A DNA stretch of 64,000 bases, taken from NCBI GenBank assembly GCA_015179045.1, contig WHUZ01000013.1, positions 1,116,001 to 1,180,000 on the forward strand. The letters run 5' to 3'. Every line of letters begins with the position of its first letter. The first letter of the stretch is position 1. Shown piece after piece: positions 25,901 to 37,939 of the stretch. The notes beneath the pieces are model-generated. The model was not told the DNA's origin, did not search any database, and saw only the letters and a list, made by a program, of their open reading frames with translations. This DNA comes from Kalaharituber pfeilii. Taxonomy: Eukaryota > Ascomycota > Pezizomycetes > Pezizales > Pezizaceae. The position numbers were made by a program, and so were the translations under genes.

Positions 25901-27158
25901 TATGACCATTAGGAACTAGCCCTGTATTGGTACCTACTTCTTAATTCTGGGTGCCTTACCCTTTGGAGAAAACTCCAAAAGGAGAAGCTCTATTTAGTCC
26001 TCTGAGCATAAAGCTTGGGAATGAGGATGGAGATACATCACCACTCTTGACACATTTATACTACAGTCTGGATGAAGTGGATTAGATGAAAATGGATTGT
26101 TCTACCAACTACTTCACTGAACAGGAGCATGAGGGCAGCTTGGGCATACACAGGCTGGGAATGGGAAAGCAGTTGCAGCGAAGGGCGCAGGAAAGGGGTA
26201 ACGGACATAAGGATTTGTACTTGTCCTGGGGACTAAGTAAGGAGGGATGTGGGGTCTCTAGCAACCATGGTTGGATTCAAAGCTCATTGTGATGTGACGG
26301 TGGATAAGGGGTTAATCCTTTGGCGATTCGTCAGCCCTGTTATCACCTACAAAGCTTAATGTCCAACATCCGTTTCAACGGGCAAGGTGATTTCTGGGGC
26401 ACATATGCCCTGTTACAAAAGGACAAGCCTTTATAAGCAGAAGAATATGTGATTGATATTCAGGACAAAGAATTTTGAGAGTAAGGTAAAGCCTGGCATT
26501 GGTATCTTCTGATTTTCTCATGGAAAATCACGTTGAAAACCTTTTTCAAGAGCCCTGCCCAATGTAGTCTGGCCAACGCCATCCTATTAGAGGCAGTCAT
26601 TCTAACCTCCAGCCTTCTGTACAACTTCAAGCTTCCCTCGACTTGCTCACTATATTCTCTGTACAGTATATGTTCCCTGTTGATCTGAATCTAGTTAACG
26701 AGCTGGTGGCACTCTTTTTACATGTTTCTGTACAGACGTCTTTATAGCTAAAATGGCGCCGTGTAATGGAACCTTAGTCAAACTCTCAGCAACAGTAACT
26801 GAGGCCTGGGAATTCAAGGATAGAGTGTTTCTTACTTCTTACCAGCTGGAGAAGGTAAATCCATTTTTGGGCTCTCAGCAGTGAGCCCAAGCTTTGTTCG
26901 TCTGAGTTGGGCTTATAGGCCAAGGAGATGCAGCATAGTTGATAAGGAGCATATGGGTTCTATGGTTTTCTCCTCCATTCCGCACCCCCGGATTCTGGAC
27001 CGTCCACCTTACCGATCCTACTCTTTCCCTTTGTAATTTTAAGACCCGACTCCAAAGGCAATAAATGTAGGTGTTTGCATTCTTATCACAGGACTCGCTC
27101 CAAACAGTAGAAATAGGCCATTGCGCTCTGTTCACTGAGAAGATTATGTGGTTTGGCC

Positions 27159-27280
27159 AGCTTCACAAATATTTTTTTTTTTTTTTTTTTTAATCACATA
27201 ACCCCGCTTGTAGCACTTGGCCATGGCAGGGTCCCTGGGCAAGCCCTCATAGCCCGGAGACAGGCTAAGCTTCACAAATA
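27159..27280 (-). mobile_element. SINE-like or processed small-RNA retroinsertion with 13-bp target duplication
   Basis: A 13-bp direct repeat, AGCTTCACAAATA, lies at 27159-27171 and 27268-27280. Between them is a 96-bp insert that on the minus strand starts TAGCCTGTCTCCGGGCTATG, continues through a GC-rich body, and ends in GGGGTTATGTGATT followed by about 20 A. A poly-A end next to a long target duplication is the mark of LINE-driven retrotransposition. The body has no clear A or B box and matches no tRNA or snRNA I can identify, so the source RNA is unknown. Confidence 0.75.
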
Positions 27281-28101
27281 GACAGGACGGTAAACCCTCG
27301 ACCTAACCAGTTAGCTAGAAGGGCCGTGTAATGCCTTTCTGGTCCTTTCGTTGGGCTCTGCTCCCATAATGTACACCCTTTGGGCGTTATTAACAAATCT
27401 ACATCTGCTCTGCCATCGCATTGTTGTATGATAGACAGATATAAGTATAATCACCTTGTCATCTGGACCACTATGAGAGTAATGCTTATTCTTTACAAAG
27501 ATACCAATTCTCGAATTCCTACCTCGGTCCGACTGGCTAACTCAAACCGTTCACACTCCTGGGAACTCATGCAGAGTCTATGAATCAAGGCCTGAGATCG
27601 CTGACCTACCTATAGCTACTGAAGAACTTAGATTACCCGACTCAGACGTCGCGCTGCCGCTCGGACGCAGGTAGCCAAACTATTACCCGATACACACGCC
27701 ACACGTTACACGATAACGAAAGAGCAGCGCGCGACCTGAGTCAGGGCCGTGCTTGTGGTACTCTGACACTTCTGTACACCCGGCCGGGCCCGGCCCGACC
27801 AGGTCCGCCTGGCTGCTATACAAGCACATTATCAGTCTATAGATACATACTTATGGTCTGCAAACCAATAAGGGTTGTAGTTCATACTTACTAAGCGGTA
27901 TATAGTCGTTTTTATACTTACTACTACTTACTGGATATAGGGAGTGCTAGCTATAATTGAGCGAGATATTACTCCAAGTGCCACAAGTTCTACTTCATCA
28001 TCACCAAAGATCGAACGGTCGAATGGCTGAGACTTGCTTTAAACTTGCTTTAACTCGCCATAGCCTGTAAGGCGGAACGCGAGTTAAAAAAAATAAAAAT
28101 A

Positions 28102-28134
<33 letters not shown>

Positions 28135-31100
28135 TTTAACGTCGGGAGTTCTAGGGGTAATTGACCAGTGGCTCTCTAACAGATCCACTGCGATTGAGGC
28201 CCTCTCTTCAAGGCGGCCTCACATGAGCAGTTATGTATACATGTATACAGTTATATCAATTAGAATATAGAATAGAATGTAAATGCCTTGTGTCTATGCC
28301 TCTACTCATATTCTGATAATGGCATATAGTCAGTACAATTGAACTTTCCATATGGGTACTGTCCCATCAGATGTTATTTTGCTCTGGAATCGGCTTGTGG
28401 AATCTACATCAACTAATTGCAGTATATAGTAGTTTGAATACAATCCCTCAATCACGAGTGTCCTTGTCTGGCGTTTAGAACAATTAATCCGGACTCCAAG
28501 CTGCAACCTTCAGAGCAATCACGTGAACGTATTGAGACGCGACAAACGCCGGCATCGGTTCATGATCAGACGTCCCCAACAGGACGTGATAAATCAGAAT
28601 ATATCTTATGAGGCCCGCACTTCAGTTCCTGATAACTGTAACTTACTTCCAGGGGAAGCGCGCGTTATTTGCGTAACTTGCGGAATTTAGTTAATTGAAC
28701 TTAGTACTTGCGGTTTGGCGTCAATAACACAATGCTCTCATTCGTGTCATAACCTGCATAGCAACTAAGAGCTATTTAGTCCTCACATCATTGAAAACTT
28801 AAGGCCCAAGATTCTAGTTGACTTGCATGAGTGAACAGCTGACAATAGCCTCCTGGTGCATGCATGAGAAGCACTGGCGGCCATCTATAAAGAACTAGTA
28901 GATAAACCCACAAACCTGGGGCTTGATGAAAGTAACACATAAGGGCCCTGAGTCTTCAGCGACTTGTGCAAATCATCACATCTATGATAGCTATGGGTGC
29001 AGGGCTCCAGCGAGAGGGCAGCACCCGCACCGTCGCCCACTCAGGACTACTTCAACTGTCGGCACTTATACACTTAACTACGAGCTTAGTTGTGTATATG
29101 TACTCTCCTGAGCTGATTAGGATTACTTCAGGTACTTAGATGTATGCACACAAGGTGGCCCAGCAGTCTGGTTACACCTCACCTGCTTTAAATTTCCCGC
29201 ACGTGCCCAAAATGGCAGCAACACTATGGCTCCACCATCTGTCGTGCGATTACCTCTTCGGGAAGCTCATCCATGCTTAAAATTTCACGTTGTCACTAGC
29301 CCCCCTTCTCTTCCCCGATATGGCAATTTTCAAGGTCACGGCCTCGCGAGCTCGTGCCGTCGCCAGATATCGAGAACGGTCGACTTTTAGAGCCGCCTAC
29401 GGCCTCCCCTCGGCTGTGTGCACGTGACCAGCCTGCGTAAAGTGCGCAGAAGTGAAGTTGTATTTGTCTAGATTCTGGCTCTCGGCTGGCGGATCAGGCA
29501 CAAAATGTGAGAGCCACTGGGTCTTGTAGACAGCTCAGGTCTATGGCTGACTGTAGCAGATCTTCGATGCGATAGGGCTGTGCCAACCAGATGGCGACAT
29601 GTCAGCTGGGTCGTACTGGTGCAAGATTTTTACTATCCATACTAGCAGGAGATACGTATACTGTTCTGCTGCTTCGTGCCCTGATACCTACCTGATGTGT
29701 GCTGTCCATTCAAATCACGACGTTTGAACAGCAGTAGTAGATGACACTAGATCTAGACAATATCATAAGCTGTGAGGCAACACCCTTAAGGTGCGCCTGA
29801 CGACGGTGATAGAAGTTGCGAGCTTCATCAGCACCGGCCAAAAGGAGCAGAGCATGGATAGCACAGTATCACAATCTATGTAGTTACTAGAACGTATTTT
29901 ATAAACGTCATATTCAAGTCCAGATAGTAATCCAAGTCACAAACACAGAAAAAAAAAAAAAAAACAGAAAAAATCGTAAATTCATAACCTCATAACATCA
30001 TAAAGTCATAAACCCATAACAATCCGTCCCTCATATCTCATAAGTCATGAAAATCATTATACTGTACAGCCGTCTCCAATTGCGAATAGAGTCCGGCATA
30101 ACGTACCCTTGTATCCAAAACCCAATCCGAATTCAAAATCCCAAATGCAAATATGTATACGAACCAAACCGTGATTGATGCGATCGACACAGTTGGGTAC
30201 CAAAATGATGAATGTATGCATTACACAAGAAGTACATCAAAGTACACCTCCAATGAACGCAAACACTGCATATGCCATCAAGTACCCCATATATATGCAC
30301 GTCACCTGCCATTCCATCCTTGTAATTCTATCCTTTGCGCTGGTCAACCGTGTCGATCCAGCTAACCATAGGCCTTATCAATTTTTACCCCTCCTCTCAA
30401 ATAATTCAAAACCCACCAGGCCCTACTACACCCTTATCACCCGCTCCTTTATCCAACCATCCTTCACACTCCCCTTCTTAGCCTAGACGAACATCAAGAT
30501 AGCAATGTCTTGTCCCCGATTTGTATTAGCGAATTTTTCCTTGCATCCTGCTTGAGCCCCACATCGACAATCCAGGGTCCATTCTGCGGTGTTGCTCTCT
30601 CCAATTTGCGATATAGTTTGCTAGTAGATGTAGCTTAGAGATGCTCCCAGATCCCCTGGCAGTGGCACGCAGCGGATATAGCCAAGATGATCTGCAAACC
30701 CTGGCGAGATCCTTCTTATGCATAGTGTAGTGCCTGTCGATCCCCTCCCGCAGCCCCATGCGGCTGCTACTTCGCAGCAAATCCGTACGAAACCAGGAAA
30801 CAATAAATAGAATGAATGATAAAGGAATCTTTAAAAAAAAAAAAAAAAAAATAACCCGTACGCAAAATAGGCCATCAATCCCAATATCAACAATAGCATT
30901 CGACACCTCAAAGCCAGGAATTGTCGATAATGCAAGTGTAATGACGATGACTGTAGCAGCTCAAGTGGTGACCTAGGGTTATTAGAGAAAAAGAAGAAAA
31001 CCTGTCGATTTGAGAATGTCAATGATAGAAAAAAAAGGAAAAGAGGAAAGTAGAGGAAAATAGGAAAATAGCAAAAACGTAATAAAAATTGTGATTGTTC

Positions 31101-31345
31101 CTCCCCACCAGATCGTCCATGATCTTTGGGGTATCCAGTTGTTGAAGCCAATGAGAGAAAAGCCTTCAAACCCAATCCAATCCAACGATGCGAAAGGTAT
31201 GAGAAGGAAACAAACAAATGGGATAGTATTATTAAATTGGGAAACAAGTTCAAAAGCAGAATCCCATGACCAAATTGCAGAGGTGATGCATCATTGTCCA
31301 AACTCGTGCAACCTTTCGCTATATCCCGTCCTGTCAAATGTGAGG

Positions 31346-31378
<33 letters not shown>

Positions 31379-31505
31379 AAAAAAAAAATAAACCTTCGAG
31401 GTGCAAAGGCCTAACGGTAACTATGTGAGAGTTCGAGTATACGCGTCTTTTCAGGAGGAATCATAAGTCGACATAGCATCCATCCACTTGACATACTTCT
31501 CGAAC
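27281..31505. other. intergenic, downstream of BYR4
   Basis: No gene recognised. It has an AAAAT-type repeat (about 28086-28128), A runs near 29949-29965, 30832-30850 and 31345-31372, and a stretch with repeated CATAA words around 29985-30050. Confidence 0.5.
28086..28128. repeat. (AAAAT)n microsatellite
   Basis: About eight units of AAAAT after an A run. It is flanked by unique sequence; no target duplication was seen that would mark it as a retroposon tail. Confidence 0.85.
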
Positions 31506-34500
31506 TCAATTTTCCACCACGAGGTTCCACAGTTCCCATCTCTTCCTCCACTCAATATTCTCATTTCTTTGGCCCAGTAGACCAGACATACTCCCCCCTA
31601 CCCATCCGTCAACTCTTCTTCGCCATCGTTCCTCTTCCTCCCTTTGTCGCCTTACAAATTCTGGGCCGACATCAAACTCCTCCCCAACTATCCACTCACC
31701 ACAACTTGTACCTAATCCGCTGACATTCGTCCCATCTATGGAAACGACCTCATCAAGAAGGTCATCAACTCCTTCGAATGGATCACCTTCGTCATCTTCA
31801 TCATTGTTGGAAACCTTCAACCAGCACATACGTTGTGGGTCAAAAAGCATATCGCCAACGATTTGAATGCCTTTGGATATTCCAGAAGTGTTCGAGTTGA
31901 TGTTGGTGATAAGTGCTGGGCGTGGGGGTGTGATTGCTTGATGTCTGTCAAATTCCTCGAGACTATTCTCGTTACCTTCCCAGCGGTAAGTTTTAGGGTT
32001 GTATGTCATTCCTTTGACAGCTATTGATCATGGTAAAAAGTTAGTCATTGTACGACTAAGTGATAACGGGAGTAAAATTTAGGAGATAGAGATATGCACG
32101 CAAATGAAAGAAATCTAAAGTGCGAAAAATAGTGGTCTGTGCATTTCATTTTCCTTCTTCAAAGCGCTCACTCTGTTCTCGCCAACAGCAGAAATAACAT
32201 TTAGAGAGAAAAAAGAAGAATGTATAGATATTAACGTACCTTTAGGAATGCTACTTTGATTACCCAGTGGCTTGATGAGATGTGGACGTTGCTGGGGTGT
32301 TTTCTTCGCTGTTGACCGGGTTTTGGGACCGCTATTTGACCGGTTGGAAATCATGTTCTTCCAATGTGACGATGCCGACGACGATGCCAATGCTGCTATT
32401 CGTTGCTCTCGCGCAGTTCTCGATGCTATTGGGGGAAAAAAAAATTGTTAGCTACTGAAAGCGATTTGAAAGTTGATGTAAAGATGATAATGCCTGTATG
32501 AGCATTGAATCAAGTATCTGAAGAGCATACCATTCGTATCCTTCGCAAAATTTGGTGTCTTGCTTGGTGTTGTTTCTTTTGCAACTGGCGGTGTACCTGG
32601 AGGGGGTGGGGTCTGTACAGGAATAGACCGAGCTCGCAATGCTCGTGGAGCACCTTTGGCAATAGGTTCCTTCATAAACTTCTGTTCAGTTTTCTGGCTA
32701 GTTGGCAAATCGTCAAAAACCTCCAATTCGGTCCCATCGCCAAAGTTTCGCTTCCTGGCTGGCCTCGTTACTAATCTCATCGCAGCTGCCTCCTTCTTCA
32801 GCGACTCCGCAGCTACAACATGCGTGGTTGCCTTGCTTGACGGCGGAGGAGGGGGTGTATCCCGGGCGGGCCTTGAATTTGAAAGCCTACTACTTGGACG
32901 TATATCTTCCGATTTATAGCCAGAACGATTCACTGTCTTGACATTCACATTGTGAGACTGCTTTACTGATGAACCTCCAGGGATAAATGGTCGACGCACT
33001 GGCAGTGGTGCGCCGTCTTTCCTGTCATTTGGAGTCGTCGGTCTAACGGAATTCAAAGCGGACAAAGGATTTGGTGTATCTGTTCTTGAAGGAGGGCGTC
33101 CTGCGCGGTTAGGTGAAGTAGTATTCTGTCTGGTGATACTTGGTATTGACCTTTTCAACCTCAGGAGCTGGGCGGAGGTAGTTGTTGGGGGCTGGGGAGG
33201 TTGCTGACTCGGTTGGAGATTCTTTGCAGAAGGCCTACTTCGCGGCCTTGCTGTCCCAGATGGGATGGATGGCGGTGGGGTCGGGTGAGGATGAAAAAAG
33301 GAACCCATCTGACCAAAGGCATTGTGATCAATAACAGGAGGATTTGAGTACCGTGTTCGTAAGTCCATCTTCCTCTGCCGAGGATCTGTAACTGAATCCA
33401 TTGATGGAAGCTGATTATTATGCATTCCATGTAGCCGCGGTATCCTCGATCTAGGTGGGACAGTGCTCGTAGTTTTGACAACATCTGTTGGAGGGGAGTT
33501 GGATCCCACAGCCGCCCTGCGGGCCGGACTTATCGCTCGAGTTGTTTTGCGCTTGACATTACGATTCAACATCTTCGCCGAATCAAGAAGATCCCCATCG
33601 CCAATTTCAAGTCCACTCAAGAAATCCTCTTTAGTAGCCTTTCTATGTAGTTCAAAATCTAACGAAGGTTCTGGAGTATCATTTTGCTTTCGCTTTTCCA
33701 AAATTTCCACAAAATCAATAGGCCCTTCTGGAAGCTGGAGACCCTCAAGATTTTCATCATCATCACTGTCAAATGTGTGGACACTTGATAATGTTGGGCT
33801 CATCAATGAGACTGATGAACTTCTAGTTGACCGCGCCCTGTGCGTGGTCCCTTGATGTCTATTTCCATCAACCCATTCCTCAAAATCACTGTCCACAAGA
33901 ACTGTGGGTGACGACCTATTTTGGTCATGCTTCAGTTGAAGCTGAAGGCCTCCCTCAGGTAATATAAAATCTGCGTCAAAGGCCTCTTCATTTGGAGATT
34001 CCTTAGATGCGGAAAGTGGAGGAGATAGAAGGCCACCGAAAGCCTTCCTTGCGTTTGACTTTGCAGGAACTCTAAGGGTCGGAATATCCTCATCATCCCA
34101 AACATCATTATCCGTTTCGATATATTTGCTAAGATGTGAACTGAGTTGAGTGCTTGCGGCGGTAATGTTAGGAAGCATTCTCGACATAGTGGGTGGTTCT
34201 TCCCGAGGTAGAGGCTTATGATGATGGATACTGTTCGGGAAGTCTGTGAACTGGGCAGTTTTCACAGCTAGAGCCCCCGACGAAGGTAATTCCAAATCCT
34301 CAGACCAATCATCATGCGGTATTAGGCGCGGTTTGTGCTTGTTAAGGTGATTGATCGTACCCCCCATTAGAGCTGATTTGGAGGAGTTCTGAGGAAGAGG
34401 AATACTTGCCCTTTTAGCCGACTCAATCGCTACCGTAGTGTCGCATTCAGGAGCAAAACATGCTTGCTCATGTGGATCATCATCGAAATCAAATCCGTCA

Positions 34501-34670
34501 CTTTTGAAAGACATGCGACTGGATATAGATTCACGGTCTGCACGACTTCTCGGGCCTGTGATGGATATGGCAGATGACTTTAATTCGAGTGAGCCTTGGA
34601 GGTCTTCGTCGTCGTCCCAGCATTCCACCATAGTGCTGTCAGTTCGACGTTGTAAGGATAAAAGATCCAT
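31506..34670 (-). CDS. BYR4: cytokinesis regulator Byr4/Bfa1 (subunit of spindle-pole GAP)
   Basis: Byr4/Bfa1 is the scaffold half of the two-part GAP (with Cdc16/Bub2) that holds the Spg1/Tem1 GTPase inactive at the spindle pole body, controlling septation and mitotic exit. Exons 34670-32531, 32425-32240 and 32020-31506 on the minus strand join in frame to 946 residues, longer than the fission yeast protein. Four acidic Trp motifs of the type W-D/S-x-D occur in the N-terminal third (Trp18 in ECWDDDEDL, Trp122 in HDDWSEDLEL, Trp191 in DVWDDEDIP, Trp266 in FEEWVDG). The middle is Pro/Ser-rich and probably disordered. The C-terminus has the strongly conserved blocks SHWKNMISNRS, GMTYNPKTYRWEGNE, MLFDPQRMCWLKV, WIVGEEFDVGPEFVRRQREE without the last residue, and WRRRVDGWVGG. 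Introns are 105 and 219 nt. The Bub2-type partner is not in the window. Confidence 0.92.
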
Positions 34671-37600
34671 TATCGTGGGTGTAGTTGATTTGCTGTACAG
34701 ACTCCGTCAGTGTATTAAGTAATCGCGTATGCTAGGTATCGATAAAGAATGCTCTCGTTTATTGGATTTACGTGTAGGCCTGACGTTGTCTCGGGTTCGC
34801 AAGGTGCAGGATATATGCTGAGTGCAAGCTTGCTTATTGCTTTGCTCTGCTGCTGGGAACTTTTGATTTTGTATGGCTGGGTATTCTAGTCGCTAAAAGG
34901 AAAACCGTTTATTCGCAAAACAAACAGAAGGAGTAAAAAGTAAAAGCCGATGGAATATTAGGGAAAACAGAAGTTCTGACAGATTAAAGAAATCGCGTTT
35001 CGTCTACTTCGTAAAAGTCGTCAAAATCAATAAAAGGATAACGACGGAAGAGTAGAAATGAAAGGTTACAGAAACTGGTATATGAGAGAAGAAAAAAAAT
35101 TAGGGAGTTGGTGTGCTCGTTTTCTCTTCGCCTATGTCTTCGCTGGTCATGAGTATGAAACCAATATGTGGGACCTTTTCTCTTCCCAAACAGCCCAGGT
35201 ATACTAGTTGGCTCGGTAATAGTACTTGTGACCTAGAGTATTTCTACCGCTGGTTCCCCTTATTTTTCTGGTGTATTTCGCTTTTCTCTTTTGTTGTGCG
35301 GACTCCGCTCGAATGTGAGTCTATCTTCCTCCTGCTACCTCAGAGGCCGATCGCGCATGGCCTAGCCCAGCTCTGAATAACCACGAGTACCAGATGAAAG
35401 GGGGTGGCCGACGGAGTGAGTGATGTGGTGATGCACAATACTGGTGGCGGATGTAGAAGAATATGTATGGTGTAAAGGGAGCCGATAAACCTATGGGAGG
35501 CTAGTGCAGTGGGGCGGGGGGGGGGGGGGGGGGGGGGACGAGATTCTTTGGAAGATTCGCTGGCAGACTTTCTTTTTCCTTTTTTACTTTTTTTTTTTTC
35601 CTGTTGCAGCTTGCGGTTGGATAACTAGACAGTTGGCTTGGGGGGGGGGGAATTGGTATCAGATTCTGACGAGCGAATGATGGGCGGACGATTCCGACCG
35701 CTAACGAGAGCCGGGAATTAAGGTCAGCGACTGAGTGGTAGCTTTGGGCTTTCGGAAATGGGTCAAGCAGAGGCTTGCAGAATATCTAGCAGGAAGTTTG
35801 CGGAACCGAGGGCGCGAGGCAAGGAGGACGGGCGGTCGGAAGGCAGCAGATGGGACGAGTTGGAGTGGGCAAGGTGATGAACTTTTGGTGTAGCACATTG
35901 ACCACTTTACAGCGGCGGGCGGCAGGGTTCTGCTGCCGCCGGTATGAGGATTACCGCTGGGCGCCAGGCAGGGGTACTAACGGGTCCGGGGTACGTAGAG
36001 TACAAACCACCACCAGCCTCTTGCATTGACATGCTGCGCTTGGCCATCATACCCAGCAGGATAGTAGCGTTATCACTCAATTACAGCAGCAGGACGCTGC
36101 TGCGTATATGTATGTACACGCACGTAAGACCAGTGCCTGCTCATTGATTTCTAGGACTTGCATCTTGCGCGCTACAGGGCGGGGTCGAGGCAGAGACGGG
36201 GTAGAGGCAGAGACGGGGTGGAGGCAAGAACAGAGGTCGGAAGTTCTGCGACTGTGGAGGGCCATCAGCTGTACTGTGGACTGAGCGGTCATCATATGCC
36301 CAAAATATCCAAACATGCCTAACCGCCAGCAGCAAACAACGTCCCGCTATGCTGGGTCAATTCTGCTCGCCATATCTATATGCGATGTGCGATTGGGCAG
36401 AGGGATGGGCAGTCAGTTGTAGCGGGCGGCCGATTCCCACACGCTCGCTCCCTCTCGTTTATCCTCGTCATGTGATTTTTTGATGATTTGGCACTTTTCC
36501 AGCCTCAGCTCAGCAAACGCAGTAGAAAAGCACTGGCGCTATCAAGGTTATTTCATCCGAATTCATATATCTAAAAATGCTGAAGCTGGACAGCGCGGCG
36601 CCGGGGCAGTAAGTGGCGCTACTCTCTCCAAGTGCTTAATATTAGAACAGCTTGAGTACATTTTAGCCACAGATATGAGCATGCATGAGTGGTACATGTA
36701 CATGCAACATAACATTCAGAGATACTCACAGGCATATGGTTAGGCTGGCCTAAAAGGGCTGATATGAGGTTGTTTCTATAAGTGTCGTCGCTGTTTCAGT
36801 ACGTGCTTTGCTGAGTGCAACAGTTCCTGTCTTTATGCATACCAGTGTTAGTGTGGGACATGGCCAGTCTCGAACCTCCAACAGCATGGCTTGTGGCTAG
36901 TATCGTCACCACCCCACATCGTAGCCAGGCTACAGTTGCTTCCGGAGCTACAGCTCCTACAAACTTTAGAAAGTGGACTTGTTCCACAGAGGTTTCTCAA
37001 TATACTGGTATGCCCAGTTAGGCATCTAGACCCTTCAAGTTCGTAGATATGCCCACGATAGGGCTCAATTGTGCAACTTGCGCCTCAATGGGCCAAAGCC
37101 AGTGAGTAAAGTGCTCCCACTCCAGGCCAGAAAGACAAGGGCAGCCATAAGCTTCCAGCTTCTGTTCCTGTCCATCTGCGACCCCAGCACATCGCTGGCG
37201 GGGTTGGCAGGCCAAGTCATCCTGAGCTGCTCGCCGTGCAGTGCTGCGTGGCTCTGAGTGGACAAGCGACAGTCTGGGCCTGCACATGATCTCGCCCTCC
37301 TGCAGGAGCAGACGCTGCTCAGTGGTCGAAAGCGGTTCTGGCCGTCGCCAGCTGCCCGTCCTGGGCGCATTCGGGACCTTGGCGCTCTCCAGCGGTCGTC
37401 GACGCGCTGACACGACAGCCGCGCTAAGGCAGCAGCTCTCGCCAGGCCCCTGCACCTCGCCAAAACGAAACTCGCTTCATGCAAGAGGATCACGGGGGGA
37501 TCATGTGTCCTAAGCAGACATGTGGCGGAAAGCGTGCCAGCCGGCCAATGGGCCGCCGCAGGAAGCCGGAGGCTCAAGTCCGGGAGCAAGGAGCAAAGTT

Positions 37601-37939
37601 GCATTGCGCTGTGGGCCGACCAGGCCTCTCGCCGCCCCGAATCGCACAGAGGCAGCCCCGTAGCCCTGTCTTATTCAGCCAACCGATTGAGTCACCGCCC
37701 CCGTAGCGCTCGCACACGGCAACCGAGGGCGCGGAGAGCCCAGTTCCAAATCCACCCCCCCCCCCCCCCCCCCCAATCGTCCAACAGGAGCGATGAGCAT
37801 GCCAGGACGCAACTCATAAACGGAACGAAGCGGTACCCCGCCGGGCAGCCCCATCACGGCCATCAGCATCACAGCCAGCAACGGCAGCAGCAGCAGCACG
37901 CATCAGCAACTAGCCCACTGACCACCCACCACTTTCGTC
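34671..37939. other. divergent intergenic region between BYR4 and XRCC4 genes
   Basis: No gene seen in 3.3 kb between two divergently transcribed genes. It contains a 22-nt G run (35516-35537), another at 35641-35650, a short tandem of about 17-bp units around 36181-36232 (GAGGCAGAGACGGGGT-like), and a 19-24-nt C run near 37755-37774. Open frames at 37065-37604 on both strands overlap each other and look random. Confidence 0.55.

Larger units (their letters stand above)
13516..27158. other. 13.6-kb gene-free region
   Basis: I see no supportable gene. Contents are simple repeats: 28 T at 14893-14920, an ATT repeat at about 15489-15520, 24 C at 15909-15932 followed closely by an A run, the hexanucleotide array at 19903-19986, and 45 T at 22918-22962. 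Open frames are short and unlike proteins. A near-duplicate 17-mer (24485-24501 and 24535-24551) flanks an A-rich stretch. Confidence 0.5.

Noticed and set aside
36841..36990. GGTTCGAGACT on the minus strand as a tRNA B box
   Set aside because: No acceptor stem or A box at the correct spacing could be found.
37065..37604. 179-codon minus and 157-codon plus frames upstream of XRCC4
   Set aside because: They overlap on opposite strands in GC-rich DNA with no family resemblance.
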